Both the position numbers and the translations under genes were made by a program. 10,071 bases of DNA, from the NCBI GenBank assembly GCA_903874585.1, contig CAIQSY010000239.1, positions 1-10,071 on the forward strand, given 5' to 3'. The DNA is from an uncultured Chlorobiaceae bacterium. Lineage in GTDB: Bacteria > Bacteroidota > Chlorobiia > Chlorobiales > Chlorobiaceae. The notes beneath the pieces are model-generated. The model was not told where the DNA came from, did not search any database, and saw only the letters and a program-made list of their open reading frames with translations. Of the stretch, positions 1 to 6,763 are shown piece after piece. Positions within the stretch are counted from its first letter, which is position 1. Every line of letters begins with the position of its first letter.

Positions 1-13
1 AGCGAGAACCACT

Positions 14-1012
14 ATGCCCATGAACGGACGAGAAACCCTTCACCCTGAAAAGCAGCAGAGCATCGCCGAAAAGCTACGCTTATCAGGTGTGAGCGATTCC
101 CGGCAGAGAGATATTAAGCAAGCGCTTGAGAATGTCAACCGCCCTGGATTCAGAATTGAACCATCAGCGATTGTGCCGTTGATGAAGCCGGTAACATGGT
201 TTCCACCCATGTGGGCATTTGCTTGTGGCGTGGTTTCAACGGGCGAAAGCGTGACAGAACACTGGTCGATTCTTCTGCGAGGCATTCTGCTTGCCGGACC
301 GCTGATGTGCGCTATGTCGCAGACAATGAACGACTATTTCGACCGTGAAGTTGATGCCATCAATGAACCAGAACGCCCCATTCCGGCAGGAAAAATCTCC
401 AAATCTGCAAGCTGGCTGATCACCTTCGGTCTTATTGTTACCGGCTTCCTTGTTGCCTTTTCGATTCACCCTTATGTCGTCGTCATAGCGTTTGTCGGAG
501 TGTTGATGTCGCACGCTTACTCTGGTCCACCAATTCGCGCAAAGCGCAACGGCTGGTTTGGTAATCTTATTGTAGGGCTCGCCTACGAGGGCGTTGCGTG
601 GTTGACCGGCAGTTTCTCCATTACGCAGGGAATTCCTTCCAGCGAAACCATTGCGCTCGCCATTATTTTTTCATTAGGTGCTCATGGCATTATGACGCTG
701 AACGACTTCAAGTCCATTGTGGGCGATAATATCCGTAAAGTGGCTTCAATTCCGGTACAGCTTGGCGAGAAGAAAGCGGCAATATTAGCCGCTATTATTA
801 TGGATGTCGCGCAGCTTGCTGCCATCTCTCTTTTGATTGCAAAAGGAGCTACAACAACAACCATCATTGCGCTGCTGCTGCTCGTTGCCCAACTCCCGAT
901 GCAGAAAATCTTGATAGCCCATCCCAAAGAAAAAGCGGTCTGGTACAACGCATTCGGCACCTTGCTTTATGTTTTATCGATGATGGTTTGCGCCATCGGT
1001 ATCCGTCCATAA
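14..1012 (+). CDS. bchG: Bacteriochlorophyll a synthase (BchG, UbiA-type prenyltransferase)
   Basis: This integral membrane enzyme attaches the geranylgeranyl or phytyl tail to bacteriochlorophyllide a, the last major step of bacteriochlorophyll a synthesis. The first polyprenyl-diphosphate/Mg site is N106-D107-x-x-D110 with D114 following, inside the family signature DAINEPERPIPAG. The second Asp-rich site is N230-D231-F-K...D238 after GAHGIMTLNDFK. The stretches MKPVTWFPPMWAF (57-69), YEGVAWLTG and the C-terminal WYNAFGTLLYVL resemble proteobacterial BchG more than cyanobacterial ChlG. That separates it from the ChlG and BchK paralogues that green sulfur bacteria also carry, but only from remembered family sequences. 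About 8-9 hydrophobic segments follow a soluble N-terminal extension of about 55 residues, longer than in Rhodobacter BchG. The start at 14 is preceded by a weak GAG; an ATG two codons later is an alternative. The rpmB promoter region begins right after the stop. Confidence 0.9.
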   Translation: MPMNGRETLHPEKQQSIAEKLRLSGVSDSRQRDIKQALENVNRPGFRIEPSAIVPLMKPVTWFPPMWAFACGVVSTGESVTEHWSILLRGILLAGPLMCAMSQTMNDYFDREVDAINEPERPIPAGKISKSASWLITFGLIVTGFLVAFSIHPYVVVIAFVGVLMSHAYSGPPIRAKRNGWFGNLIVGLAYEGVAWLTGSFSITQGIPSSETIALAIIFSLGAHGIMTLNDFKSIVGDNIRKVASIPVQLGEKKAAILAAIIMDVAQLAAISLLIAKGATTTTIIALLLLVAQLPMQKILIAHPKEKAVWYNAFGTLLYVLSMMVCAIGIRP

Positions 1013-1020
1013 AACTTACG

Positions 1021-1049
1021 TTTCCTGTTTAGAAAACTATTGTTATATT
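1021..1049 (+). promoter_or_regulatory. Possible promoter for rpmB
   Basis: TATATT at 1044-1049 could be a -10 box, with a poor TTTCCT at 1021-1026 (17-bp spacing) as the -35. It would place a transcript start about 25 bases before the rpmB ATG. The match rests mainly on the -10 and the 69-bp gap between bchG and rpmB, so this is tentative. Confidence 0.3.
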
Positions 1050-1081
1050 CCCGTTCATTTTTTAACACAACTGATTGCACC

Positions 1082-1297
1082 ATGTCCAAAGTTTGTTTAC
1101 TGACTGGCAAAAGACCCAAGTACGGCAATACGGTGTCTCATGCAAATAACCACGTTCGCACCCGTTTTGAACCAAATCTCCACACCAAAAGAGTCTGGAT
1201 TGAAGAGGAAAAACGGTTTGTCAAGGTGAAGCTTTCTGCAAAAGCGATGAAAATTATTGCCAAAACCGGCACCGCACAACTTGCAAAATTGTTGTAG
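1082..1297 (+). CDS. rpmB: 50S ribosomal protein L28
   Basis: This is a 71-residue large-subunit ribosomal protein. The N-terminus MSKVCLLTGKRP followed by GNTVSHANNHVRTRFEPNLH is the L28 hallmark, and the middle RVWIEEEKRFVKVKLSAKAMKII matches the E. coli pattern of RFW-E-EKRFV-LRVSAKGM. It has a single cysteine (Cys5), so it lacks the paired CxxC zinc-ribbon motifs of the other L28 type. The reading frame is open from 1040, but the family N-terminus sits at the ATG at 1082, which is why that start is used. No Shine-Dalgarno precedes it. A strong intrinsic terminator lies about 50 bases after the stop, so it probably forms a short unit. No rpmG (L33) follows, although that gene often lies next to rpmB. 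Confidence 0.96.
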   Translation: MSKVCLLTGKRPKYGNTVSHANNHVRTRFEPNLHTKRVWIEEEKRFVKVKLSAKAMKIIAKTGTAQLAKLL

Positions 1298-1344
1298 TAA
1301 CGCAAGGTCAGCGACCATTATAGAAAATTTTTCAATGTATTGTT

Positions 1345-1377
1345 AAAAGCTCAATCTTATACGGTTGAGCTTTTTTT
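1345..1377 (+). terminator. Intrinsic terminator after rpmB, abutting rnhA start
   Basis: AAAAGCTCAA (1345-1354) pairs perfectly with TTGAGCTTTT (1365-1374), giving a 10-bp stem and a 10-base loop. A run of seven T (1371-1377) begins within the 3' arm. The structure ends four bases before the rnhA ATG at 1382. Confidence 0.85.
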
Positions 1378-1381
1378 ATCA

Positions 1382-1819
1382 ATGAAAAAAGTCACGATTT
1401 ATACTGATGGCGCATGCAGTGGTAATCCTGGTCCAGGCGGTTGGGGAGCAGTGCTGATGTACGGCTCATTGAACCGTGAAATATCGGGATATTCACCCGC
1501 CACAACCAATAACCGCATGGAGCTGAGCGCCGCAATAGAGGCGATCAACGTGCTTAAAGAGCCTTGCGCTGTTGACCTTTACAGCGATTCAAGCTATCTT
1601 GTAAATGCTCTTAATAATGGTTGGCTGAAACGCTGGACAAGCAATAACTGGCAAACCGCTGCTAAAAAAAGCGTTGAAAATATCGATCTTTGGCAAAAAT
1701 TATTGCCGTTGCTTGCGTTCCATCAAGTAAATTTCCACAAGGTAAAAGGTCACAGCGACAACCCTTACAACAACCGTTGCGACGCGCTTGCGCGTGAAGC
1801 CATCAAAAGAAAATCATAA
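1382..1819 (+). CDS. rnhA: Ribonuclease HI
   Basis: This cytoplasmic endonuclease cuts the RNA strand of RNA/DNA hybrids, removing primers and R-loops. The 145-residue length is close to E. coli RNase HI. All catalytic positions are visible: Asp9 in YTDGACSGNPGPGGWGA, Glu47 in NNRMEL, Asp69 in YSDSSYLV, His124 in VKGHSDNPYNN and Asp134 in NRCDALA. The basic-protrusion region with tryptophans (NGWLKRWTSNNW, 79-90) is present, so it is the classical HI type. The frame is open from an ATG at 1340, but that start would put 14 non-family residues encoded by the terminator hairpin ahead of MKKVTIYTDG; 1382 is therefore preferred. There is no Shine-Dalgarno. Twelve bases separate its stop from the next gene, so the two are probably co-transcribed. 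Confidence 0.95.
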   Translation: MKKVTIYTDGACSGNPGPGGWGAVLMYGSLNREISGYSPATTNNRMELSAAIEAINVLKEPCAVDLYSDSSYLVNALNNGWLKRWTSNNWQTAAKKSVENIDLWQKLLPLLAFHQVNFHKVKGHSDNPYNNRCDALAREAIKRKS

Positions 1820-1831
1820 CCCGTTGATGCA

Positions 1832-2875
1832 ATGGCGAACAATCTCGGAAGTGACGCAACACCAGCACCGCAGCAAAAGCGTTCTCTGAAAAAAGGTGCC
1901 GGTCTTCTCCTCTCTCTCAGCGTCATCAGCACCGTTGCTTTTCTCTTGCTTGCCCTCTGGGTCAATTGGCCAAAACAACGCCTTCAACCCGAACCATTAA
2001 GCCCGACACTGCGTGCAATGGTTGACCGTATTCCCGACAAATCAGATGCGTTGATTTATATCGGGTTGAAAGATATTCGCGAAAGCAAGCTCTGGCAGGA
2101 GATTATTCCTGATTCTCTGAAAAAAGCACCACTGTTTGAGCCGAAAGGGCAGCTCAACACCATCATTAAAGCAGCACATATTAACCCAACGCTTGACATT
2201 GATACCCTGCTCCTCAGCTTCAAACGCCATGGCTACAAAGAGCAGAGCTTTCTTGGTATTGCATCGGGCTCATTTGCAAAAAAGCTGCCGGCATCGATGT
2301 TGAGCACGATGAGTACCAGTACCGAAACGCTTGGTAATCGCCAATGCTACGGCTTCGACAGCACGCTCTGGCTCTGCCCAATCAGCCCGAACAGGATGGT
2401 ATTGAGCAATAACAAAAAAATGCTCACCGCGTTTCTCGTGCCAACCGGCAGCTTCTTCAAGCGCGACTCGCTCGCTGTTGCAATGATTGACAAGGCTGTG
2501 TATAAATCGCACCTCTGGTTTGCACTACCATCCCCGGCATGGACATCTGGGGCACTGCAAAGCCTCACCTCGTCCAATGAGGGAGTAAAAACAATGGGGA
2601 ATCTGAAAAAAATCCAGAATCTTGCGCTTTCAGTTAAATTCAAGGATGGTATTGAGGGACAAAGCGAATGGGTTTATAGCACCAATCAAGCTGCTTACTT
2701 TGCCTCAACATTTCTTTGGGGTGCTGTGAAACTCTCGGGACTGACGGGCACAAAAACCACAGAAGAGACAAAAGATTTACTGAACCGCATCAAAATTCAG
2801 CAGAATCTGAACTCGGTTATTATCAATACTGAACTTCCCCTGGAGCTGTTTCAGACGGCACAAAAGAAGCTATAA
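1832..2875 (+). CDS. Unrecognised single-pass membrane protein
   Basis: I do not recognise this 347-residue protein. It starts with a short polar, basic segment (KRSLKK, 16-21). One long hydrophobic helix follows (about 23-44), so it is probably a signal anchor with the remaining 300 residues outside the cytoplasm. The body reads as mixed alpha/beta with no catalytic motif I can name. Its opening PDKSDALIYIGLKDIRESKLWQ loosely recalls large periplasmic proteins of unknown function such as the DUF3352 type, but that is unverified. The whole protein contains only two cysteines, Cys172 and Cys182, which could form a disulfide across a ten-residue loop. It starts 12 bases after rnhA and is likely read from the same transcript. 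Its stop is 9 bases from that of the convergent tilS. There is no Shine-Dalgarno. It is probably a conserved hypothetical of green sulfur bacteria. Confidence 0.8.
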   Translation: MANNLGSDATPAPQQKRSLKKGAGLLLSLSVISTVAFLLLALWVNWPKQRLQPEPLSPTLRAMVDRIPDKSDALIYIGLKDIRESKLWQEIIPDSLKKAPLFEPKGQLNTIIKAAHINPTLDIDTLLLSFKRHGYKEQSFLGIASGSFAKKLPASMLSTMSTSTETLGNRQCYGFDSTLWLCPISPNRMVLSNNKKMLTAFLVPTGSFFKRDSLAVAMIDKAVYKSHLWFALPSPAWTSGALQSLTSSNEGVKTMGNLKKIQNLALSVKFKDGIEGQSEWVYSTNQAAYFASTFLWGAVKLSGLTGTKTTEETKDLLNRIKIQQNLNSVIINTELPLELFQTAQKKL

Positions 2876-2876
2876 C

Positions 2877-2913
2877 GCGCACTTTTACACATGACGCAAA
2901 AAGTGAAGTGCGC
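2877..2913. terminator. Stem-loop at the convergent junction with tilS
   Basis: GCGCACTT (2877-2884) pairs perfectly with AAGTGCGC (2906-2913). Alternatively CACTTTT (2880-2886) pairs with AAAAGTG (2899-2905). The element spans the 9-bp gap and the last codons of tilS and could serve both strands. It has no proper T run, so termination is only a possibility. Confidence 0.35.
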
Positions 2914-3862
2914 CATCTCTCCATAAAACCTCCACCTGACCGCCAACCATCACCCTTCTGCCGGGCTGAGTTTTCAGCAAATCGACCAGCTTTTGCAGTG
3001 CTTGCGCATCAATGGAGAGATTCAGATCGCGTAATGCCCGTTTAAAAACCTCTTTCTGCTCAAAAACGGTAAGCTTTTGCAGTGCCTGAGCGTTCAGCCT
3101 GCTCTCCGTCAACGCAAGCGTTGGGTGCCGTTCAAGAAGATTTTCAAAATAGAGTTCCAGAAACTCCTCAAGCTCACCAGCCTGCTCCGACAATCTGCCG
3201 AGTGATGGCAAAAGCTTGTGCGGAAAACGCTCCTCAATAAGCGGAATGAGACGATTCCTGATAAAATTCCTGTCATAATCATCCGTGAAATTACTGGCAT
3301 CAATGCAACTTGCAATGCCTTTTTCGATCACATACGTTGCGATATCGGCTTTATGCAGCAACAGCATCGGGCGTATAATTTTACCATGACGGGCACGAAT
3401 TCCGCGCAATCCAAGCAACGAAACACCTCTGAAAAGGTTGAACAACATCGTCTCGGCATTATCGTTAACATGGTGACCTGTTGCAATTTTACTGAATCCA
3501 TGCTGCTGCATCACATCATCAAAAAAGCCATATCGCAAAATTCGTGCCGTCTCCTCTGCCGATTTTTTCCACGCGGCAGCACACCGCAACGTATCAAAAC
3601 GTTCAACAAAAAAGGGCAGACCACGTGACGCTGCATAATTGCGCACAAAGGTTTCATCGGCATCACTTTCAGCACCACGCAGTTGAAAGTTGCAGTGCGC
3701 AACCGCCAACTCAACATGTAAAACAGGCTGCACCGCACACAAAAGCGAGAGAAGCGCCATAGAATCAGCTCCACCCGACACCGCAACAAGCACCCGCTCG
3801 CCATAGTCAACAAGCGAACGCGATTTAAGCTGCTGCAAAAACTTTTTTTCCAAGCCATTCAT
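2885..3862 (-). CDS. tilS: tRNA(Ile)-lysidine synthase
   Basis: TilS ligates lysine to C34 of the CAU-anticodon tRNA(Ile) using ATP, so that the tRNA reads AUA instead of AUG. It belongs to the N-type ATP pyrophosphatases. The PP-loop SGGADS lies at residues 29-34 of the start used here. It is followed by AVAHCNFQLRGAESDADETFV, ATGHHVNDNAETMLFNLFRG and DYDRNFIRNRLIPLI, all characteristic of TilS. The C-terminal third (LTVFEQKEVFKRALRDL...GGQVEVLWRDGALHF) is the substrate-binding region. At 325 residues it is a short form: it ends about 100 residues before E. coli TilS, as in Aquifex, so the separate C-terminal domain is missing. The frame stays open to 3934, with ATGs at 3868 and 3889. The start at 3862 puts the usual short helix before the P-loop, but no ribosome site decides it. 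It is divergent from psd. Confidence 0.93.
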   Translation of the reverse strand: MNGLEKKFLQQLKSRSLVDYGERVLVAVSGGADSMALLSLLCAVQPVLHVELAVAHCNFQLRGAESDADETFVRNYAASRGLPFFVERFDTLRCAAAWKKSAEETARILRYGFFDDVMQQHGFSKIATGHHVNDNAETMLFNLFRGVSLLGLRGIRARHGKIIRPMLLLHKADIATYVIEKGIASCIDASNFTDDYDRNFIRNRLIPLIEERFPHKLLPSLGRLSEQAGELEEFLELYFENLLERHPTLALTESRLNAQALQKLTVFEQKEVFKRALRDLNLSIDAQALQKLVDLLKTQPGRRVMVGGQVEVLWRDGALHFLRHV

Positions 3863-3945
3863 AAGCATAAAGATAAGAGCATGAGCCATGGCAGAAGATG
3901 AAAAAGAGAGAAAACGCCTGCCCACTGTACTCAAGCATGAGAGAA

Positions 3946-3957
3946 ATAATATATTAT
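3946..3957. promoter_or_regulatory. AT-rich palindrome in the tilS-psd divergent region
   Basis: ATAATATATTAT is a perfect 12-bp palindrome in the 194-bp gap between the divergent tilS and psd starts. It contains -10-like hexamers on both strands (TATATT). No convincing -35 partners were found, so it may be a shared promoter core, an operator or simply AT-rich promoter DNA. I see nothing else definite in 3863-4056. Confidence 0.3.
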
Positions 3958-4056
3958 CGCTCTAAAGGTATCATATCGAAACAAACAGGTATCGCCAAAT
4001 AAGCTGTAAGGATTGAGCGTCATGACCATCCTCCCAAATCTTTAAGAAATAAACTG

Positions 4057-4704
4057 ATGTTGGCATCATACGGCTACAGCACTATGATCAAAATCCTGCT
4101 TCTCTGCATGGTGTGCGGAGCTGCTACATTGCTTTTCCCTGCCGGAATGCAGATTGGGCTATTACTGTTTATTGGCATCGTCATTCTTTTTACGCTTTAC
4201 TTCTTCCGCGATCCCCAACGAACTGCGCCTGACGAGCAGCGGGTTATTCTCGCGCCTGCTGATGGAACCATCATGCTGGTACAGCCGCACGGCGCAAAAG
4301 GAGCAAACAGCGCAGCCAATCCGCCGACGCTGGTAAGCATTTTTATGTCCCCTTTTAATGTGCATGTCAACCGCGTTCCGTTAAGTGGCAAAGTGACTCA
4401 TTTGCGCTACTGCCCTGGTAAATTCTTGATGGCGTTCGATCATCAAAGTATGGAGAGCAACGAAAAAATGGAGATTGGTATCGATAATGGTGAAATTGAG
4501 GTACAATTTAACCAAGTATCGGGTTTTCTTGCCCGGCGCATTGTCTGCACGCTGCAACGCGGTGAAATGGTAAAAATTGGCAAACGTTTCGGCATGATCA
4601 AGTTTGGTTCACGAGTTGATATCATCCTGCCGCCATCCGCCACCGTTACCGTAAAGCCTGGCGAAAAAACCCGTGCCGGTGAAACCGTTGTTGCCCGTTA
4701 CTGA
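4057..4704 (+). CDS. psd: Phosphatidylserine decarboxylase proenzyme, short type
   Basis: This enzyme decarboxylates phosphatidylserine to phosphatidylethanolamine at the inner membrane. The 215-residue protein begins with two hydrophobic segments (about 12-29 and 31-50), then FFRDPQRTAP and the family motif ILAPADG (64-70). SIFMSPFNVHVNRVPLSG follows, carrying conserved histidine and asparagine. Near the C-terminus is FGSRVD: cleavage between Gly184 and Ser185 would leave a 31-residue alpha chain whose N-terminal serine becomes the pyruvoyl cofactor. Length and layout fit the short Psd class rather than the roughly 300-residue E. coli type. The start at 4057 keeps the GYSTMIKI N-terminus; an ATG at 4084 is possible. 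Only a weak purine stretch precedes it. The partner pssA is not next door. A separate promoter for tatA lies between psd and tatA. Confidence 0.93.
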   Translation: MLASYGYSTMIKILLLCMVCGAATLLFPAGMQIGLLLFIGIVILFTLYFFRDPQRTAPDEQRVILAPADGTIMLVQPHGAKGANSAANPPTLVSIFMSPFNVHVNRVPLSGKVTHLRYCPGKFLMAFDHQSMESNEKMEIGIDNGEIEVQFNQVSGFLARRIVCTLQRGEMVKIGKRFGMIKFGSRVDIILPPSATVTVKPGEKTRAGETVVARY

Positions 4705-4718
4705 ACAAGCCAAAAAAG

Positions 4719-4749
4719 TTGGTTTAAGCGGGCATATTCCGTATATAAT
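4719..4749 (+). promoter_or_regulatory. Likely promoter for tatA (and recN)
   Basis: A consensus TATAAT occurs at 4744-4749 with TTGGTT at 4719-4724 as a possible -35 (19-bp spacing, rather long). It lies in the 87-bp gap after psd. A 10-bp palindrome, ATGATATCAT at 4754-4763, sits where transcription would begin. Confidence 0.5.
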
Positions 4750-4779
4750 TAGCATGATATCATCAATTAATCAATAACT

Positions 4780-4787
4780 GGAGAAAG
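4780..4787 (+). promoter_or_regulatory. Strong Shine-Dalgarno of tatA
   Basis: GGAGAAAG ends four bases before the tatA ATG at 4792, with GGAG eight bases upstream of it. It is the only clear ribosome-binding site in the window; the other genes lack one. Confidence 0.8.
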
Positions 4788-4791
4788 ACCT

Positions 4792-5001
4792 ATGTTTGGA
4801 TTAGGTGGTCAGGAACTCGTTCTTATTCTGCTGATTATTCTGCTGCTGTTCGGTGCAAAAAAGCTGCCGGAACTTGCCAGAGGATTGGGAAAAGGCATGA
4901 AAGAGTTCAAAAAAGCTCAGACTGAAATTGAGGAAGAGTTCACCAAAGCGGCTGATGAATTGCCTAAAAAAGAGAAGTCAACCACCTCGACTCAGGCATA
5001 A
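4792..5001 (+). CDS. tatA: Twin-arginine translocase subunit TatA/E
   Basis: TatA oligomers form the translocation element that carries folded twin-arginine substrates across the cytoplasmic membrane. The 69-residue protein has a short N-terminal transmembrane helix (about 6-20) and the Phe20-Gly21 hinge. Then comes the amphipathic helix KKLPELARGLGKGMKEFKKA (23-42) and a charged tail ending in a Ser/Thr-rich stretch. The amphipathic helix with GKGMKEFKKA is TatA-like. Residue 8 is Glu, a feature more familiar from TatB, so in a minimal Tat system it might act as a dual-function TatA/B; that is inference. tatC is not in this window. It has its own promoter and the best ribosome site here, consistent with high expression. 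recN starts 18 bases after the stop and may be read from the same promoter. Confidence 0.95.
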   Translation: MFGLGGQELVLILLIILLLFGAKKLPELARGLGKGMKEFKKAQTEIEEEFTKAADELPKKEKSTTSTQA

Positions 5002-5019
5002 CGTCAGCACTATCTTGCC

Positions 5020-6723
5020 ATGCTGCACTCTCTCTACATTAAAAATTTTGCCTTGATCCAGGAGCTAACCATTGAGTTCAGCCCTGGATTAACCATTATC
5101 ACCGGAGAGACTGGTGCAGGAAAATCCATCCTTATCGGTGCCTTAAACCTTGTGCTTGGTGAACGGGCAAGCAGTGATTTGGTGCGTTCGGGCACCACGA
5201 AAGCCATTATTGAAGCGGTGCTGACCAATGTGCATTCCGAGAAGATTGACGCTCTGCTGCAATCGGCAAACAGTGAACAATCATCGGAACTTATTCTGCG
5301 TCGTGAGCTGTCGTCAAGCGGGCAATCGCGCTGTTTTATTAACGATACGCCCTGCACTGCCACACTGCTCAAGCAAGCTGGCGAAGAGCTGATTGACCTG
5401 CACGGTCAACACGAGCACCAACTGCTGCTCCATGCTGAGAGGCACGAAACGCTGCTTGATGATTTTGCGTTGACAGCAACGGAAGTGGCAAACTACACCG
5501 CCACCCGATCTGCGTTGCATGAGCTGCAACAACAGCTTAAAACGCTGAAAAAAGATGCCGCAACCATCCGCGAAAAAAAAGAGATTCTCGATTTTCAACT
5601 CAACGAACTCAACAGCGTTTCGCTCATTCCGGGCGATGAGGTCGCGATTGAAACTGAAATTACGCTTCTTGAAAATGCCGAAACACTCTTTACGCTGAGT
5701 AACACACTGAATGAGTTACTGTACGATAATGAGCACTCTGCCTACTCAACCGTTACAGCGGCACTGCACACGCTTGAAAAACTGGTTGCAATTGACAAAC
5801 GCTTTGAACTGCACCTTGAGGAGACACGCACCGCAACCAGCATTATTGATGAGCTTGCACGTTTTACACGCAGTTATGCGTCGGGCATTGAGTTCAACGC
5901 TACACGACTTGATACCTTGCGGGAGCAGCAGCTCCAGATTCAACGTCTCTGCAAAAAGTATGAGCGCACGTACGCTGAACTTATCGAACTGAAAAAGGAG
6001 CTGGAGGCAAAAAGCGCTCTTGAGGAGAATCTTGGAGAGGAGCTGAGCCGTCTTGAGCAGCAAATAACACAGCGGAACGTTGAACTCTCGAAGCATGCTG
6101 CTGCACTGAGCTTAAAACGGAAAGCGGCTGCGAAACGCCTTGAGCGTTCGATTCAGGAGCAGTTAGCGGAGCTTGGCATACCGCACGCAATCTTTATTGT
6201 CAGCATAACGCACGAAGAGCATTCGGCGGGAGATATTACCATTGAAGGTAAGCGATTTACTGCCTATCCTCGAGGATACGATAACATTGAATTTCTGATT
6301 ACCACCAACCCTGGCGAAAAACCGAGACCGCTCATTAAGGTGGCATCCGGTGGCGAAATTTCACGCGTAATGCTTGCTATGAAAAGCGCTCTGGCTGAAT
6401 CTGCCAAGCTGCCAATTCTCATTTTCGATGAAATTGATACCGGCATCAGTGGACGAGTGGCTGAATCGGTCGGGAAAAGCTTGCGCAAACTCTCACGCCT
6501 GCACCAGATTATTGCCATTACCCACCTGCCGCACATTGCCGCCATGGGCGATGTGCATCTCGGTGTTAAAAAATCCGTTCAACAGGAGAGAAGCGTTACG
6601 GAAGTCACGGCTCTCGATGCGGAAAGCCGCCTGCACGCTATTGCCAGCCTTATCAGCGGAGAGCAGATTTCAGCATCGTCGCTTGCTTTGGCTAAAGAGC
6701 TGGTGAACGGGATTCGGGATTAA
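5020..6723 (+). CDS. recN: DNA repair protein RecN
   Basis: RecN is an SMC-like ATPase that acts early in recombinational repair of double-strand breaks, tethering DNA. The 567-residue protein, about the family's usual length, begins MLHSLYIKNFALIQELTIEF and has Walker A GETGAGKS at 29-36. A Q-loop-side motif (ELIDLHGQHEHQLLL) follows near 123-137. A long charged central region (about 145-390) forms the antiparallel coiled coil. The C-terminal ATPase half carries the ABC signature VASGGEISRVMLA at 441-453 and Walker B PILIFDEIDTGISG with Asp470-Glu471. The ITHLPHIAAMGD switch region comes next. All nucleotide-binding elements are intact. The start at 5020 matches the conserved N-terminus. There is no Shine-Dalgarno, and the 18-base gap to tatA suggests co-transcription. 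It is convergent with the MFS gene. Confidence 0.96.
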   Translation: MLHSLYIKNFALIQELTIEFSPGLTIITGETGAGKSILIGALNLVLGERASSDLVRSGTTKAIIEAVLTNVHSEKIDALLQSANSEQSSELILRRELSSSGQSRCFINDTPCTATLLKQAGEELIDLHGQHEHQLLLHAERHETLLDDFALTATEVANYTATRSALHELQQQLKTLKKDAATIREKKEILDFQLNELNSVSLIPGDEVAIETEITLLENAETLFTLSNTLNELLYDNEHSAYSTVTAALHTLEKLVAIDKRFELHLEETRTATSIIDELARFTRSYASGIEFNATRLDTLREQQLQIQRLCKKYERTYAELIELKKELEAKSALEENLGEELSRLEQQITQRNVELSKHAAALSLKRKAAAKRLERSIQEQLAELGIPHAIFIVSITHEEHSAGDITIEGKRFTAYPRGYDNIEFLITTNPGEKPRPLIKVASGGEISRVMLAMKSALAESAKLPILIFDEIDTGISGRVAESVGKSLRKLSRLHQIIAITHLPHIAAMGDVHLGVKKSVQQERSVTEVTALDAESRLHAIASLISGEQISASSLALAKELVNGIRD

Positions 6724-6727
6724 GCAC

Positions 6728-6752
6728 CCCCTCCTCTAACATTGAGGAAGGG
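6728..6752. terminator. Hairpin between convergent recN and MFS gene
   Basis: TCCTC (6732-6736) pairs with GAGGA (6744-6748) around a 7-base loop. After one C/A mismatch, CCC (6728-6730) pairs with GGG (6750-6752). The position in the 40-bp gap suits a two-way terminator, but neither strand has a T run after it. Confidence 0.4.
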
Positions 6753-6763
6753 AAGTTGGAACT

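Noticed and set aside
1040..1081. Upstream in-frame ATG giving L28 fourteen extra residues
   Set aside because: The conserved L28 N-terminus begins at 1082, and the extra codons overlap the likely promoter.
3218..3628. Plus-strand reading frame of 136 codons
   Set aside because: It lies wholly inside tilS on the opposite strand, and tilS has clear catalytic motifs across the region; this is a shadow frame.
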